Source: Omphiscola glabra
Taxonomy: Eukaryota; Mollusca; Gastropoda; Lymnaeidae
Assembly (NCBI GenBank): GCA_964017045.1
Contig: OZ024797.1
Span: forward strand, 11,749,062 to 11,813,061
Length of the DNA stretch: 64,000 bases
Direction of reading: 5' to 3'
Under the pieces are notes generated by a model, which did no database searches, was not told the origin of the DNA, and saw only the letters and a program-made list of their open reading frames with translations. Each line of letters opens with the position of its first letter. Within the stretch, counting starts at the first letter, position 1. The position numbers and the translations under genes are program-made. This document shows, piece by piece, positions 36,801 to 48,155 of this stretch.

Positions 36801-39687
36801 ACAACAAAAATGCAGTTAAGTCTCCCATTGAGATGTTGGACTCTGCCATCATTTGGCCCCCGAAGTAAAACACAGAGATTATTATCACATTTCCAGAGAA
36901 CCCTGTCTGAAGAGTAATAAACACATTTCAATGGAGTTACCTTCACATAGAATAAGGTATTTTCCTAAATCCATTAATTTGCTCAAATAACATTTTATTG
37001 ATATCTCTGTTTGTAAATGATTCCATTAGGAAAAATATACTAAATTACCTTTTTTAAACATTTTTTAACAGTGCTGTTGTTAAATCCCCTATATCACTAA
37101 CAGATTGAGGAGAATATTAACCCTTTCATTACCGCTGGGTTTTTGGCATCGATTTTTGCTGACAGCAATAAAAAACTTTTTTTTTTTATTTTTTTTTTAA
37201 TATTTAGAAAAAGATGAAATTTTCGGTATTTTTCATTCTCTATCTGATTTGCTTCTTAACTTCTCTATAGATTAACAAATAAAGAAATATATAGCATTGA
37301 AATATGACATCGAAGGGACGTCCTTGGTATTTCAGAAAAGTTCTTAGCCTCATTGTTATGACGACAATGTGATGTCCTTGGTAATTGAAAGTGGGTGATC
37401 GTGATGTCGCGTCAACTGTACCAAAAGGGTTAAGAGAATAAGTTGTAGTAAAATTTGTTTATCCTAATGCTTATAATGTGTACTTACAAAGCCCCAGAAA
37501 ATAGCACGAGCTAATGACTCCTTATAGGACAGCTGAAGAACTTTTTCCACGCCATCAGTGTAGGCTTTGCATTCTTTTGGTTCATGTGCAAATGCACGAA
37601 CTGTTCTTATTGTGGCAATTTTCTCCTCAGCAACCTGTAAAAACAAGAATTAATATGATAAATGATTTCAATTAAAATCACAGGAAACAGCACTGCATGA
37701 CTTTGGACTAACACAAATAAAAACTAGGTGAATCTCATTTTTCCTTACTGGTGAGGTTAGGTATTGAAATAACATCAAATGAAAATCCAAATTTTTTAAA
37801 TTTAAAATAAAGAATTGATATTTATCAGCATTTGGGTTAAAATTCTTTAGTTCACCTGTGTGGCATCAGCAAGGGAGTTCTGGACTTGTTTTGTGATCTT
37901 CCTCAGGTAACGACCATATATAATGGAACCTATTGCAACAGGTGGTACAATCCCCATTGATATCAGAGTTAACTTGGCTGATATAAAGCTCTAGAGAAGA
38001 AGTAAAGTAACATTTTATAATAAGGAGAATATAATGAATTATACCTCTGACAAAAATCTCATTCAATTCAGCATGTTAAAAAAAAAATCATTCAGATGTG
38101 CAATGATAGAGCAAACATATTAATTATAGAGTTATAGAAAAAGTAGTCTAAGCTCAATTAACCTCATTTTAGGTTTGTCAAATTTACTGATCCGTCTTTT
38201 TATTCTTTCTGAAGCTTGAAATGCATACTTGTCTATAACTGTTGACAGACATAAACTACAATATCATTCATTAGGATTAAAGTGTGAGAAAGAAAAAAAA
38301 ATTAGATAAAATATTTATTTCAATGAAAGAGACTACTAACCATCATACCAATTCCTGTTGATGCTTGTAAAATAGCACGAAATCCATCTGAAATGTTCTG
38401 TGACATAGACTGTGCTACAACCTGTGTGTCCACTGCCAGTCTGTTGATCAACTCACCAGTTTTGGTCTTGTCAAAGAAACCAACCTCTTGGTGCATGATC
38501 CTGGTAAACAGCTTTTCTCTTAAGTGTTTAACAATCCTCTGACTGGAACTTTGTAAAATGTACACTCTGCCAAAGTTAGCAACACCACCAATTATGAAGA
38601 TAACAATTAGACTTGCACAGAATGTTTTCAGAGTTGACATCATATTCTCTTTCTCTGATGTGTAAATAAGATCTATGATTTTTCCAATGAAAAATGGCAC
38701 AGAAAGTGTGACAGCACTTGATATCACTAAACAGCATATAGCTCCTGCAAAATAAAACCAAAAATTATATTACACATTCATAAGCATATATAAGAAATTT
38801 AGTACATAAAATCAAAACCATATAACATGCTTTTTAATAGTTACTGTAGCAAATTATTAGGAAAATTAACACAAATAGTTTCGCTCACACTACCAGGTGC
38901 CTTGTGTGCCCTAGTCCAGTGCTTCTCAAAGTATTTGTACATCCCAGGTTATAGATCAGCAAACGGTGACATATTTAAGAAGATTTTTTTTTAAAAAGCA
39001 GTGTCCCTGCTACAATGTGGATAAATTCCTGTGGGTCTGCTACTTTGAAAAGAGTGAGAAGCACTGTGCTAGCCATATATAAGCCACTAAAAGAGATATG
39101 GCAATTATTAAAGATTTTTATCCTTAAATTTTAAAAAATTTCAACAAAATGAGAAGGGAAAAAAAGAAACAACCATATTCTAAATGATAACCATTTATGA
39201 CTTTTACAAATAATAAATAGACAAAACATTGCACAATAAAATAAGCTTAACATTATATACAACCTGCAAGTTTCCATCTTTCGGGTTTTGCTAGACCAAG
39301 AAGTCTTCTGATATCTACTGGCTTTGGTAGTGATCGACGGGGTGCTTTTCCAGCCTCAATCAGCTTGTTTGCTTCCTTTTTAGGTGTGGTGGTCTCATTC
39401 CTTTGACATGATCTAAAAATTTGCCTTGAGAGCCAAGATGGTCCCTGTAAAGCCTCATCAATAAATTTTCTATTTTTCAGTTTTGACAGTGTGTGATAGG
39501 TTCTTGAAAGAGTTCCATTTTGTTTTACATGATTTTCAATCAAGTGTGTTAAAGAACTGTCAGTGAATGGACTTTTTATGCTTTCGCAACCTCTATTTGA
39601 TTTCAGGAAACCCCTGCACAATTTTGGTCTAAGACTTGGTATTTTATAAATGTGACTTAATTTCTGACATGACAGGAGTAATGCCAT
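30842..39687 (-). CDS. ABCB10: ABCB10-like mitochondrial ABC half-transporter
   Basis: Twelve coding exons, in order on the minus strand: 39687-39264, 38744-38341, 37990-37856, 37634-37488, 36906-36771, 36288-36202, 34710-34486, 34246-34167, 33198-33018, 32663-32620, 32459-32425, 31070-30842; 708 aa with every junction GT-AG and in phase. The N-terminus is basic and lacks acidic residues for over 30 positions, as for a mitochondrial presequence. A six-helix transmembrane domain (about 135-420) precedes one nucleotide-binding domain: Walker [10 protein letters not shown] (498-506), Q-loop Gln546, signature LSGGQ (605-609), Walker B ILILDE (625-630), H-loop His661. YGRYLRK and TGELINRL are typical of ABCB10, an inner-membrane homodimer linked to haem and redox biology. 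All catalytic motifs are intact. Confidence 0.95.
31071..32424 (-). other. ABCB10-like intron 11
   Basis: A GT-AG intron of 1354 bases. It contains a run of about 18 C at 31759-31777 and a moderately GC-rich patch at 31310-31550 of unknown origin, possibly an old repeat. No coding potential with a known domain. Confidence 0.6.
33300..33817 (+). mobile_element. 5'-truncated copy of the 59287-63414 LINE, antisense in ABCB10 intron 8
   Basis: It aligns with 62866-63414 through its whole length: ggcaatgaaaaagcagac matches ggcaacgagaaagcggac (RNase H GNEKAD), then cagccagaaacacca, ctggctagcagatcatttt, the CRHC region, ctagccggggctttaa and the same terminal gtgttag. It carries many substitutions and small indels and is non-functional. 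It ends at the same base as the longer copy, which fixes the family's 3' end. Confidence 0.9.
34711..36201 (-). other. ABCB10-like intron 6
   Basis: A GT-AG intron of 1491 bases, two thirds of it the 16-bp minisatellite. The remaining part (35713-36201) is AT-rich with no recognised element. Confidence 0.8.
34746..35712. repeat. 16-bp minisatellite, about 60 units, in ABCB10 intron 6
   Basis: The unit is tctaatctagctgtgg. Variants replace taa by tta, cca or cct. A few units are altered or shortened (about 34832 and 35555-35570). Variant units are clustered: three adjacent cca units then three cct units at 35337-35420, suggesting local expansion. The array starts about 35 bases beyond the acceptor side of exon 7, so it sits within the intron next to the splice site. 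Confidence 0.97.
37121..37429. mobile_element. piggyBac-like MITE in ABCB10 intron 4
   Basis: TTAA is present on both sides (37117-37120 and 37430-37433), with ccctttcattaccg at the left end and ccaaaagggt at the right end; the terminal CCCTTT/AAAGGG is inverted. TTAA flanks and CCC-type ends are piggyBac hallmarks. Two internal copies of gtccttggtat/gtccttggtaa lie at about 37319 and 37372. The 309-bp body is non-coding. Confidence 0.6.
38917..39066. mobile_element. hAT-type MITE in ABCB10 intron 1
   Basis: The ends cagtgcttctcaaagta and gagtgagaagcactg form an inverted pair (CAGTGCTTCTCA on both strands). The body is 150 bases. Flanking 8-mers ccctagtc and tgctagcc match at only 5 of 8, so the insertion is old. 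No coding. Confidence 0.6.
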
Positions 39688-41100
39688 GATCTGATGCTTG
39701 AGTATTCTTCAGGTTTAGTCAAGGATTTCTGAAGTCAGATTTTAATATCTCTTATTTTCATCAGTCAGTTAGTATCTGCAGATAAAAGAATTTTAGAAAA
39801 TAAAAAATCAAAAGGCTAAAAAAATTTAGGTTAACCATAGACATACATGCCAACCTGCTGGATCAAAAACTGTACAAAGAGTCCCAAAAAAAACAATAAT
39901 TTTTCTATTTGTTTCAAAACCTGAACAACAAGTGAACATTTTAATTTTGCAATGTAAACTTAAAGTGATTGCAATGACATTTGCAAATAAGATATCCGGC
40001 GTTGTAAATTTATATGATTTATTATCTACACGATATTGACGGGGCTGAGAATAGGAGGATTCAATAGATCTAGAATATCCCTTCATTGTTTCAAAGTTTC
40101 ATTTGTGCAACTATAACTATGTTTTAAAATGTGCTTCTATTTCATAAAAGAAGAAACAGTTGAATGTCTTTTTTTGCTAAATGCATTGGATGATACAATG
40201 AAAGAAGAATCAATTATTCTAGGGTATTCAGCCAGCCACTCCCTTAGCAAAAGAAGCTTCCCCCCTTAAAAATAAATTAGGTTTAACTACTTAATAGGAA
40301 GTTTCCAGCTGGAGTAAAATAATAAATTTATTTTAAAAAATACAATATACAATTCTTACTGATATCAGTCCTAAAGAAAATATATGCCTACTTTTACAAC
40401 AAAGAAAATCACATACACATTCGTAGTTAAATTTATCAGTGCCGTGGCATAATAGTAAACGTATTTAAAAGTAATAAAAATAATTACTAATAAAGCTATT
40501 CATTTTTATTTATATTAAATCTATTTAGTTATTAAACTGAAATTAAAGGAACACTAATTACAGACACTGCAGTTTTTGCAAAAATTATTACAAAAACGTT
40601 TTTGTAATTATGGTTACTACTCAAAGTAGATACTGTCATAAGGATTCCCATAATAACTACCGGTATATTATGACTTACGTAGATACTAAAAGAACCTCAC
40701 TCAGATTCTCTTTAGATGACATACTGATCCAAACATAAGGCCAAAGGTCACTTTGAACAAACCAATGAGATTTAAGCTTCCTTTTGAGGTACAATACATT
40801 TAATTAGTCATGCGCAAAAATAAAAAATATATTTCTAAATCCTTGAAAAACTGTACTAGATCCTGTACGGCCATAAAGAGTACTAATTTTAAAATGCCTA
40901 AAAACCATAAAAGCATGGGTGAACCGAAGAGGTTGGCATCTATGCATACATAGGTTTTGTTAGTGAAAAAGTTCATGGTTTTTCCTTTATTTTGAATGAT
41001 GAGAGATGGGGATGATTTTGCATTTTCCCCCAAAATCAGTACTGGTATTCTCATTATTCAATTACTGACATTTGGTCAATTTCTGCACAATCCGAATTGT
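39688..41100. other. 5' flank of the ABCB10-like gene
   Basis: On the minus strand a good acceptor (tttttatctgcag-like, near 39779) sits about 90 bases upstream of the ATG, suggesting an untranslated first exon further right. The rest is AT-rich without supported genes. A shared bidirectional promoter is not evident. Confidence 0.35.
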
Positions 41101-41705
41101 GTGTAGGATTATTTTCCTTTTGTTAATTATTGTGTTGTTACTAGGGTTAACTTTTCTTTAATATGATGATGAAATGTCTTAAAGTAAAATGTCATGAGTT
41201 GGTTAATTATTGGTATAATATTGTATTGATTTTCTAACAACTTTTGTATTTTGTTTTTGGTGGAACGTGAAAGAAAGTGTGTAAAAGTGTATTCTATGCA
41301 ACTGTAAGTTGGGTTTTCATTATTTTAAAATTATTTTATATTGTTTTTCTTCATTTTTTACAGTTTTCTTACCACAGTGTGTAACTGTAGCCGTAGCCTC
41401 ACACATGTTTTAGTTGAAGGGAATGAGAATGTACCGCCTGAAATTACACGAGGAAAGGGAGCGACGCATGTCATTGATTATTCTTACTGAATATGTAGAT
41501 GGATACAATAAAGTAGCTTCACTCACCCCGAAATCTATGTGCCAAATTATTTCATTAAATTTTAATGTTTTGTTCCTATTTCATTTCTCACTATAAACAG
41601 CTAACCAGCACATTCTCCTTCTTTCCCCTCCCCATTTTAACAGACATGTTCTTTTAAAGCGCCACCATCTTGGTTGCCATGACCCGTCAACCAAGATGGC
41701 CGCCA
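41100..41705. repeat. Repeat X, copy 1, ending in a hairpin
   Basis: Matches the repeat at 43320-43982 in order. Both have a T-rich left part, then ggaac(g/c)tgaaa, gaaagtgtgtaaaa, agtgtattc, tgtaagttgggttttcatta, a pyrimidine-rich tract ending in cag, and a terminal hairpin. The element is not recognised. The tgtaagttggg ... cag layout looks like a donor and acceptor, so it could also derive from a transcribed unit. Confidence 0.55.
41661..41704. repeat. Hairpin with CCATCTTGG / CCAAGATGG arms, copy 1
   Basis: Left arm gccaccatcttggttg (41661-41676) and right arm caaccaagatggccgcc (41688-41704) are inverted with one or two mismatches around an 11-base loop. The motif AAGATGGC(C/G)GC resembles the YY1 binding consensus. 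Confidence 0.75.
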
Positions 41706-41956
41706 AAGGAAATTTCATGGTGCAGACTGTGCAAATTTACTAAAAATTTAAATATTATAAATAACCAACCAATAACATTTTAATTTAAAACATTAAGGAA
41801 AAGTTAACCCTTGTAAGAACACAAGTATAAACAAAAGGGAGATAATCCTACACAGACATACATGTGAAAGAGCAGAAATTGACAAATTTATATAGAAAAA
41901 TTATTTTTAGAAGTTATTAGTATTTACTTAATGTAACTACACACTCAGACACACAA

Positions 41957-43295
41957 ACTTATAACTAAAATTTGGAAAGAACAGATAATTCCAACATTAT
42001 GGGAAACAGCATTAATAATACGAAAGTCTACAAACTTCAATGCACAAACTACAGAGGAATTTCCCTATTAAATGTTACATACAAACTACTGAAAAAACTA
42101 ATTCCTAAAAGACTACAACCATACACTGAAGAAATAAGAGTACATCAACTCTATGTGGACTATTAAATGGCCTATTACAGCATCAAAAGAAAATATCTAT
42201 ACGAGACTCTACTTGAGTTTGGTATACCCATCAAACTGACAAGACTATTACATGTAACATTAGACAACTCAAAAAGCAAAATCAAGGTTCAGGGAGAATA
42301 TTCAAGGGAAAGTTAGATTGGACGAGGCGTAAGACAAGGAGACTCACTGTCTTGTATGCTATTTAACCTAACATTGGAGAGTTATAAGAAGCATACAAAT
42401 TGACACCCGAGGAACAATAACACTAACAGGATACTTTCTGAGGGAAACCCAAGACCTACAACCAGTGGGCACTGTCTACAATCAACCCCTTCAGTATCTT
42501 GCATATGCTGATGACATAGCACTGCTAGGGAAAAGTATTAAAGACATATCAAAAGCCTCTATTGAATTAGATGATGCATCACTACAAGCAGGGCTGGAAG
42601 TTAACAACCAAAAAACAAAATACATGATTATGATAAGAGAAGAACAGACAGATGAAGCCATTAAAATTAGAAACCAGACTTTTGAAAAATTAAATCAACT
42701 CCAATAACTAGGATCTTTATTTAATGAAAGAAACGAATTACTAACAGAGATACAAGAAAGAATATCAGCCGGAAACAGGGCATACTTCAGTAGTCAGAAA
42801 ATGCTCAAAAGTAAAACCATTACAAGAGAAAGAAAGAAAACTATTTATAAAACTGTAATCAGACCAGTTGTAACATATGCAAGTAAAACTTGGATCCTAA
42901 CAAAAATTGAAAAACGGCAGAAAACCTATTAAACACATGGGCAATATGGGAGAGAAAAGTTCTACGGAAAATATATGGACCAACAAAGAATGAATATGGA
43001 TGGAGAATACGAACCAACCAGGAATTGTACAGTCTATATCAGGATCCCACGATAGTAGTAGCAGAAATAAAAAAGGGTAGGCTACGCTAGAGCTGGGCAG
43101 AAAGAATGCCAAATAACAGAGGAATGAAGAGGGTACATCATCAAAATCACAGAGCCAGAGGAAAACGGCTCAAAGGCAGACCTAGGCTTAGATGGATGCA
43201 TGAGGTGGGAAAAGATCTACAGCAGCTGAGAATCCAAGCATGCATGTTGGAAAAGAAAAAATTAGTCTTAGGTCTGAGTGGAAGGAAGTAGGGCT
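41957..43295 (+). pseudogene. Decayed LINE reverse transcriptase, 3' half
   Basis: Pieces in shifting frames read as one RT: ITKIWKEQI (41960), CTNYRGISLLNVTYKLLKKL, then YETLLEFGIP, IGRGVRQGDSLSCMLFN (42315-42365), LQYLAYADDIALLGKS (42490-42535) with the YADD catalytic site, and a C-terminal block RGKRLKGRPRLRWMHEVGKD (43157-43216). Multiple stops and frameshifts make it non-functional. RT fingers, palm and C-terminal arm are present; the endonuclease is missing. Style matches the endonuclease-RT LINE of 1500-2196, though they do not overlap, so common family membership is inference. Confidence 0.8.
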
Positions 43296-43697
43296 GATGT
43301 TAATATGTTTATCCGTGACGTCATTTGTGTGGATTCACTCCCCTTATTTTTTTTATTAGAGTTACATTTTCCTTAAATTACGATGGCATGTTTTTTTAAT
43401 TAAATTTTTATTGGTTGATTAAATATAATGATAAAATTTGATTGGTTGGCTGATTTAGTATTTTATGTCGTCTGCCATTTCATAAGATTATTTTAGAGGA
43501 TGACCACACGTGTTTTATTCGTGTTTCATTAATTTTTGGATATTCTTTTCGTTGGAACCTGAAATAAAGTGTGTAAAACTTAAAAGTGTATTCCATGAAA
43601 ATGTAAGTTGGGTTTTCATTACTTCTTTATTTTATAATAAATTTTGGCCACTTTTCTTTGTTTTGTTGTTTTTTAATTTTCCTACTTTTCAGGGTCA

Positions 43698-43806
43698 AAG
43701 CCCAGCGCCACGTTAGGTCAAAACCCTGTTAAGGAGAGGGTCAAAACCCTGTTAGAGAGAGGGTCAAAACCCTGTTAGGGAGAGGGTCAAAACCCTGTTA
43801 GGGAGG
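43698..43806. repeat. 24-bp tandem repeat
   Basis: About four units of gagggtcaaaaccctgttag (plus four bases), preceded by a degenerate unit. Each unit contains gggtcaaaaccc and ccctgttaggg, both self-complementary. It lies inside repeat X copy 2. Confidence 0.85.
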
Positions 43807-43902
43807 AATTTAGGGTTCAGGTTAGGGTGAGGGATAGATTTAGATCATTTTTAAAAACTTTTTATTCGTAATTTTAGCAAAAACATGAGTTATTTTATTT
43901 TT

Positions 43903-43982
43903 CCATGGCCGCCATCTTGGTTGTCCCGACCCGTGAACACGTAAAAGTTCGCGGGTCGGGGCAACCAAGATGGCGGCCATGG
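43903..43982. repeat. Near-perfect 31-bp-arm hairpin with YY1-like motifs, copy 2
   Basis: Arms 43903-43933 and 43952-43982 are inverted copies with 30 of 31 positions matching, around an 18-base loop. Each arm contains ggccgccatcttgg. The motif GCCGCCATCTTGG matches the YY1 consensus. The arms are GC-rich compared with the flanks. Confidence 0.9.
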
Positions 43983-44640
43983 TAAAAAATGCGGACCCAT
44001 CTCTCATAATTTACCCTATATTTTGAGTATAAAAAAAAATATCTAATAAGTAGGCCTACAAATGAAAATTAATGGCTTTCAGGCATTTTCGCCTACAATT
44101 TACATTACAGTAATATGTACAGTCGTGAGTTATGAACGGCTCCAAGCCGGGGCCAAAAAAATGGGCCAAGCAAGCTGATGCAGTTATAGGACTCTATACT
44201 ATAGTTATAGTCATTACTCCACTTCAGTCTGTGTCTACCGATAAGGCTTCTGTTCCTTGGTCTCTTCCTTTAATAAATCAATTTTACTCCTCAAATGTAC
44301 TGACATATTCTTTAAAAATGTACCTCTGTCACAGCTAACCATGGTAGTAAGATTTAGACCGGATTACGGCATAGGGCGCAGCCATTTTGAAACGTGTTTA
44401 CATCGGATGTTTTATGCCTTCGTTTATTTGTATACAAAATAATTAGGTACACTTCCATTCAGCTGTGTAAATCGTAAAAAGGATTCCAACTGGCTGGCAT
44501 CAGCTTGAGAAGGAAATAATGAATCGAAACGCACCGAACTCAAATACTGCTAACAACTGAACCCAAATTTCAACGTCACTGAGTACGAACCAACCCGAAG
44601 GAACTTATAGAAAATAGGGTTGTGTACTGGCACTAACGCA
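43983..44640. other. Unassigned stretch between hairpin and GC-rich block
   Basis: Mixed composition with short ORFs lacking motifs. A second gcagccattttgaaacg at 44378 is reminiscent of the hairpin motif but is not in an inverted pair. Confidence 0.35.
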
Positions 44641-45110
44641 CTCCTCCATTTTCTTCTCGATGCTCCGTCAATTTGCTTTCAGGGACTGTGAAGATGGAGT
44701 GTACATACATAGATATTGATTCTAGATATGCAGCCCTGAGAAAGCTGCTCCTAGGCAACCGTTTCGTCCCAGCTATTTCGCAAACTAGTTTCTAGGTGGA
44801 AACCCACTGTAGAACCCCTCTTATAGGGTTCCGGCGCTTCCCTGGGATGGGTGGGGGAAGATATTAGGACGTAAATTTGCCATCCCACCTCCAAGGAAAG
44901 TCGATCATGTCCACTGTGTGTATGCACAGTGTCGGACCGATCGGGGGTCCTTGGGTTGGGGCGGCCTCCAGCAGAAATCCCGATCTAGCGGAATCGGGTG
45001 GGGCCGTCCTGGCAAAGGGACATCTCCAACGTGCCACTTCGCGGCCCGATATTCGGGCTCAGGATAAAGAGCAATAGATCGACGGCCTGCTGACGCCATT
45101 TCCTACTGTG
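44641..45110. other. Unidentified GC-rich block
   Basis: About 470 bases with clearly higher GC than the surroundings, including ggcggcctccagcagaaatc and gggatgggtgggggaag. Open frames exist on both strands (44877-45077 plus, 45099-44905 minus) but neither shows a recognisable domain. The composition is like the LINE at the right end of the window, so a retroelement 5' segment is one possibility; no sequence match to that element was found. Confidence 0.35.
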
Positions 45111-45369
45111 ACATTTCAGTTGTAAAAGAGTGGGGCAACAGAGCTGGTAGAAGAGTAGGACTACATAGTGTAAAGAAGAATGGTCAACTAAACATTACTG
45201 CTGCTACGGTACTTGGTGGCGTGATGTCTAGCATGTTCACTTGTGAAAACCCATGCAGCAGTATAACAATTACAAAACATTGCGTGATATTTTTTACAGC
45301 ATTAGAGATATAATGAGATATTTATGGACTGACCAAAGTTTTTGGATAATTATTCCGGAATTGCGCGCG

Positions 45370-45387
45370 CACCCCCCCCCCCCCCCC
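45370..45387. repeat. Poly-C tract before the satellite
   Basis: An uninterrupted run of about 17 C at 45371-45387 follows gcgcgcgca. Similar tracts are at about 8403, 31760, 57686 and 58727. Confidence 0.9.
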
Positions 45388-45536
45388 AACTTTTTCAGAG
45401 CGTAGGTACTATATGGATGGTCTATAGGAGCTGAAGCAGAAAAAATTATGTGCGTTTTAAAAACTTAATGTCACCTTCAAATCGTAATTATCTGTTTATA
45501 TTAAATAACGTTTCATCATGTTTTTTGAAAGTGTCT

Positions 45537-48155
45537 AACATTGTCAATGAAAACCAGGTTAACTCAGTTACTTATTGTCAATGAAAACCAGGTTAACTCA
45601 GTTACTTATTGTCAATGAAAACCAAGTTAACTCTGAGACTTAACATTCTCAATGAAAACCAGGTTAACTCTGAGACTTAACATTCTCAATGAAAACCAGG
45701 TTAACTCAGTGACTAAACATTGTCAATGAAAACCAGGTTACTCAGTGACTTAACATTGTCAATCAAAGCCAGGTTAACTCAGTTACTTAACTTTGTCAAT
45801 CAAAACCAGGTTAACTCAGTGACTTAACATTGTCAATCAAAGCCAGGTTAACTCAGTTACTTAACTTTGTCAATCAAAACCAGGTTAACTCAGTGACTTA
45901 ACTTTGTCAATCAAAGCCAGGTTAACTCAGTTACTTAACTTTGTCAATCAAAACCAGGTTAACTCAGTGACTTAACATTGTCAATCAAAACCAGGTTAAC
46001 TCAGTTACTTAACTTTGTCAATCAAAGCCAGGTTAACTCAGTGACTTAACATTGTCAATCAAAGCCAGGTTAACTCAGTGACTTAACATTGTCAATCAAA
46101 GCCAGGTTAACTCAGTGACTTAACATTGTCAATCAAAGCCAGGTTAACTCAGTTACTTAACTTTGTCAATCAAAACCAGGTTAACTCAGTGACTTAACAT
46201 TGTCAATCAAAACCAGGTTAACTCAGTTACTTAACTTTGTCAATCAAAACCAGGTTAACTCAGTTACTTAACTTTGTCAATCAAAACCAGGTTAACTTAG
46301 TGACTTAACATTGTCAATCAAAGCCAGGTTAACTCAGTTACTTAACTTTGTCAATCAAAACCAGGTTAACTCAGTGACTTAACATTGTCAATCAAAGCCA
46401 GGTTAACTCAGTTACTTAACTTTGTCAATAAAAACCAGGTTAACTCAGTGACTTAACATTGTCAATCAAAACCAGGTTAACTCAGTGACTTAACATTGTC
46501 AATCAAAGCCAGGTTAACTCAGTTACTTAACTTTGTCAATCAAAACCAGGTTAACTCAGTGACTTAACATTGTCAATCAAAGCCAGGTTAACTCAGTTAC
46601 TTAACTTTGTCAATCAAAACCAGGTTAACTCAGTGACTTAACATTGTCAATCAAAGCCAGGTTAACTCAGTTACTTAACTTTGTCAATCAAAACCAGGTT
46701 AACTCAGTGACTTAACATTGTCAATCAAAGCCAGGTTAACTCAGTTACTTAACTTTGTCAATCAAAACCAGGTTAACTCAGTGACTTAACATTGTCAATC
46801 AAAGCCAGGTTAACTCAGTTACTTAACTTTGTCAATCAAAACCAGGTTAACTCAGTGACTTAACTTTGTCAATCAAAGCCAGGTTAACTCAGTTACTTAA
46901 CTTTGTCAATCAAAACCAGGTTAACTCAGTGACTTAACATTGTCAATCAAAACCAGGTTAACTCAGTTACTTAACTTTGTCAATCAAAGCCAGGTTAACT
47001 CAGTGACTTAACATTGTCAATCAAAGCCAGGTTAACTCAGTGACTTAACATTGTCAATCAAAGCCAGGTTAACTCAGTGACTTAACATTGTCAATCAAAG
47101 CCAGGTTAACTCAGTTACTTAACTTTGTCAATCAAAACCAGGTTAACTCAGTGACTTAACATTGTCAATCAAAACCAGGTTAACTCAGTTACTTAACTTT
47201 GTCAATCAAAACCAGGTTAACTCAGTTACTTAACTTTGTCAATCAAAACCAGGTTAACTTAGTGACTTAACATTGTCAATCAAAGCCAGGTTAACTCAGT
47301 TACTTAACTTTGTCAATCAAAACCAGGTTAACTCAGTGACTTAACATTGTCAATCAAAGCCAGGTTAACTCAGTTACTTAACTTTGTCAATAAAAACCAG
47401 GTTAACTCAGTGACTTAACATTGTCAATCAAAACCAGGTTAACTCAGTGACTTAACATTGTCAATCAAAGCCAGGTTAACTCAGTTACTTAACTTTGTCA
47501 ATCAAAACCAGGTTAACTCAGTGACTTAACATTGTCAATCAAAGCCAGGTTAACTCAGTTACTTAACTTTGTCAATCAAAACCAGGTTAACTCAGTGACT
47601 TAACATTGTCAATCAAAGCCAGGTTAACTCAGTTACTTAACTTTGTCAATCAAAACCAGGTTAACTCAGTGACTTAACATTGTCAATCAAAGCCAGGTTA
47701 ACTCAGTTACTTAACTTTGTCAATCAAAACCAGGTTAACTCAGTGACTTAACATTGTCAATCAAAGCCAGGTTAACTCAGTTACTTAACTTTGTCAATCA
47801 AAACCAGGTTAACTCAGTGACTTAACATTGTCAATCAAAGCCAGGTTAACTCAGTTACTTAACTTTGTCAATCAAAACCAGGTTAACTCAGTGACTTAAC
47901 ATTGTCAATCAAAGCCAGGTTAACTCAGTTACTTAACTTTGTCAATCAAAGCCAGGTTAACTCAGTTACTTAACTTTGTCAATCAAAACCAGGTTAACTC
48001 AGTGACTTAACATTGTCAATCAAAGCCAGGTTAACTAAGTTACTTAACTTTGTCAATCAAAGCCAGGTTAACTCAGTTACTTAACTTTGTCAATCAAAAC
48101 CAGGTTAACTCAGTGACTTAACATTGTCAATCAAAACCAGGTTAACTCAGTGACT
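45537..48155. repeat. 37-bp satellite array, about 71 units
   Basis: The unit is aacattgtcaatcaaagcca followed by ggttaactcagtgactt (37 bases). Four positions or sites vary: aaca/aact, tcaatcaaa(g/a)cc, and cagt(g/t)actt; the first units have tcaatgaaaacc. Units often alternate in two types, giving a 74-bp dimer. A block is repeated with a shift of exactly 962 bases (26 units): markers ggttaacttagtgac at 46290 and 47252, and tttgtcaataaaaacc at 46421 and 47383. Identity at this shift runs from about 45745-46862 against 46707-47824. No coding frame. Confidence 0.97.

Larger units (their letters stand above)
43320..43982. repeat. Repeat X, copy 2, ending in a hairpin
   Basis: Second copy of the element at 41100-41705, about 2.29 kb away and in the same orientation. 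The best block is agtgtattccatg ... tgtaagttgggttttcatta (43582-43621). Between its cag and the terminal hairpin lies a short tandem repeat (43698-43806) absent from copy 1. Confidence 0.55.

Noticed and set aside
44877..45099. Opposing ORFs in the GC-rich block
   Set aside because: Open frames on both strands are expected from GC-rich composition; neither shows a domain.
45537..48155. CRISPR-like array
   Set aside because: The 37-bp units are contiguous with no unique spacers, in an animal genome context; it is a satellite.
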